The position numbers and the translations under genes were made by a program. The notes under the pieces are model-generated. The model had not been told where the DNA came from. It did not search any database and saw only the letters and a program-made list of their open reading frames with translations. Source: Acinetobacter sp. (lineage in GTDB: Bacteria; Pseudomonadota; Gammaproteobacteria; Pseudomonadales; Moraxellaceae). From it: 5,524 nt of DNA. Below, in pieces: positions 4,949-5,524 of the stretch (positions are counted from its first letter, which is position 1; each line of letters starts with the position of its first letter). The stretch is taken from NCBI GenBank assembly GCA_030152675.1, contig JASLIY010000166.1, positions 1-5,524 of the forward strand, in the 5' to 3' direction.

Positions 4949-5524
4949 CTAGGTGCTGACTTTTTTGATTTTTTGGATGCAGAAGATCACGGCAAACATG
5001 CTCGCCATACACAGTACGATACTGAGGCCGGTTGAGATGTTGACTGCAGCGCTAGACCAGAGCCCAATCGTGATCCCGAGTTGTGCGACGATAAAGGTGA
5101 TCAGGACCATTTGTTTTGGAGAGTGTGCCAATAAACGTGCGGTTAAGGCGGGAATGACCAATAAAGCACCCATCAATAATGAACCAACGGCGCGTAGCGC
5201 GAGTACGGTAAACAGTGCCAATAACAACATAAAGATCAGACGTTGCCATGCAGCATTGACGCCTTCGCTCATGGCGATGTCGGGGTCGATCGCGACTTGG
5301 ATCTGTGCTTTCCAATATTTGAATAACACCACCACTGCAGCGGCGATCACCGCAGCAAATATGGGAAGATCAGACCATTCAATACTGAGCAGATCGCCAA
5401 ATAAATAGCTGAGTAACTCGGGTCTTAAGCTCGGAATATATTGAATAAACAATAAGCCAGCACAGAGCAGGGTCGAGGAACATAAGGCCAGCAAGGCATC
5501 GTTGGGCAGACGTTGGTCATGTAA
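4949..5524 (-). CDS. znuB: Zinc ABC transporter permease ZnuB, C-terminal part (cut by window edge)
   Basis: From the window edge 191 codons are open to a TAG at 4951-4949; ZnuB is usually about 260 residues, so roughly the first quarter lies outside the window. The frame has no start codon that must be used here, since it continues unbroken to base 5524. The family mark YLFGDLL is present, followed by PDIAMSEGVNA, a cytoplasmic loop expected to contact the ATPase, and MGALLVIPALTARLLAHSPKQM, closely resembling the ZnuB/ABC-3 family pattern. About five membrane helices can be seen. ZnuB is the inner-membrane channel of the ZnuABC high-affinity zinc importer, working with ZnuC (ATPase) and periplasmic ZnuA, and its operon is normally repressed by Zur; those genes would lie to the right. 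The protein ends in a short lysine-rich tail (IQKIKKVST). Confidence 0.93.
   Translation of the reverse strand, partial: LHDQRLPNDALLALCSSTLLCAGLLFIQYIPSLRPELLSYLFGDLLSIEWSDLPIFAAVIAAAVVVLFKYWKAQIQVAIDPDIAMSEGVNAAWQRLIFMLLLALFTVLALRAVGSLLMGALLVIPALTARLLAHSPKQMVLITFIVAQLGITIGLWSSAAVNISTGLSIVLCMASMFAVIFCIQKIKKVST

Noticed and set aside
4953..5408. 151-codon plus-strand ORF opposite znuB
   Set aside because: It is the antisense shadow of a clearly conserved ZnuB coding frame.

Overview
The window looks like ordinary chromosomal DNA from a gammaproteobacterium of the Moraxellaceae, most likely Acinetobacter or a close relative. This is inferred from protein character (ZnuB, YfeX-like DyP, pirin, and an eRF1-like protein resembling Psychrobacter Balon) and from moderate GC with AT-rich intergenic stretches. 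No similarity search was possible. I see no insertion sequence, phage gene, CRISPR array, tRNA or rRNA.

Layout, left to right. (1) 1-126, minus: the first 42 codons of an acyltransferase-3 family membrane protein, cut by the window edge. (2) 127-495: a 369-bp divergent intergenic region with a good promoter candidate for the rightward genes and an inverted repeat over its -35 box. (3) 496-1443 and 1461-2135, plus: a two-gene operon of a pirin-family cupin and a small alpha/beta hydrolase, 17 bp apart. (4) 2136-2442: a 307-bp gap with a terminator-like hairpin and AT-rich promoter-like sequence. (5) 2443-3564, plus: a 373-residue bacterial eRF1-like (baeRF) protein, the most interesting gene here. 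It has no GGQ motif and is a candidate member of the Balon group of ribosome hibernation factors. (6) 3565-3704: a convergent gap with a terminator candidate for each flanking gene. (7) 3705-4625, minus: a DyP-type heme peroxidase of the YfeX kind with the key heme-pocket residues present. (8) 4626-4948: a 323-bp gap with dyp promoter candidates, an inverted repeat, and a compact multi-stem structure just after the znuB stop. (9) 4949-5524, minus: the C-terminal 191 codons of ZnuB, the zinc ABC transporter permease, running off the right edge.

The genes form four probably independent units: an envelope acyltransferase, a pirin/hydrolase pair of unknown substrate, a solitary translation-associated stress protein, and a zinc-uptake operon followed at a distance by a heme peroxidase. 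Nothing visible ties them into one pathway. The points most worth following are the Balon-like gene with its leader region and the structured DNA in the znuB-dyp gap.
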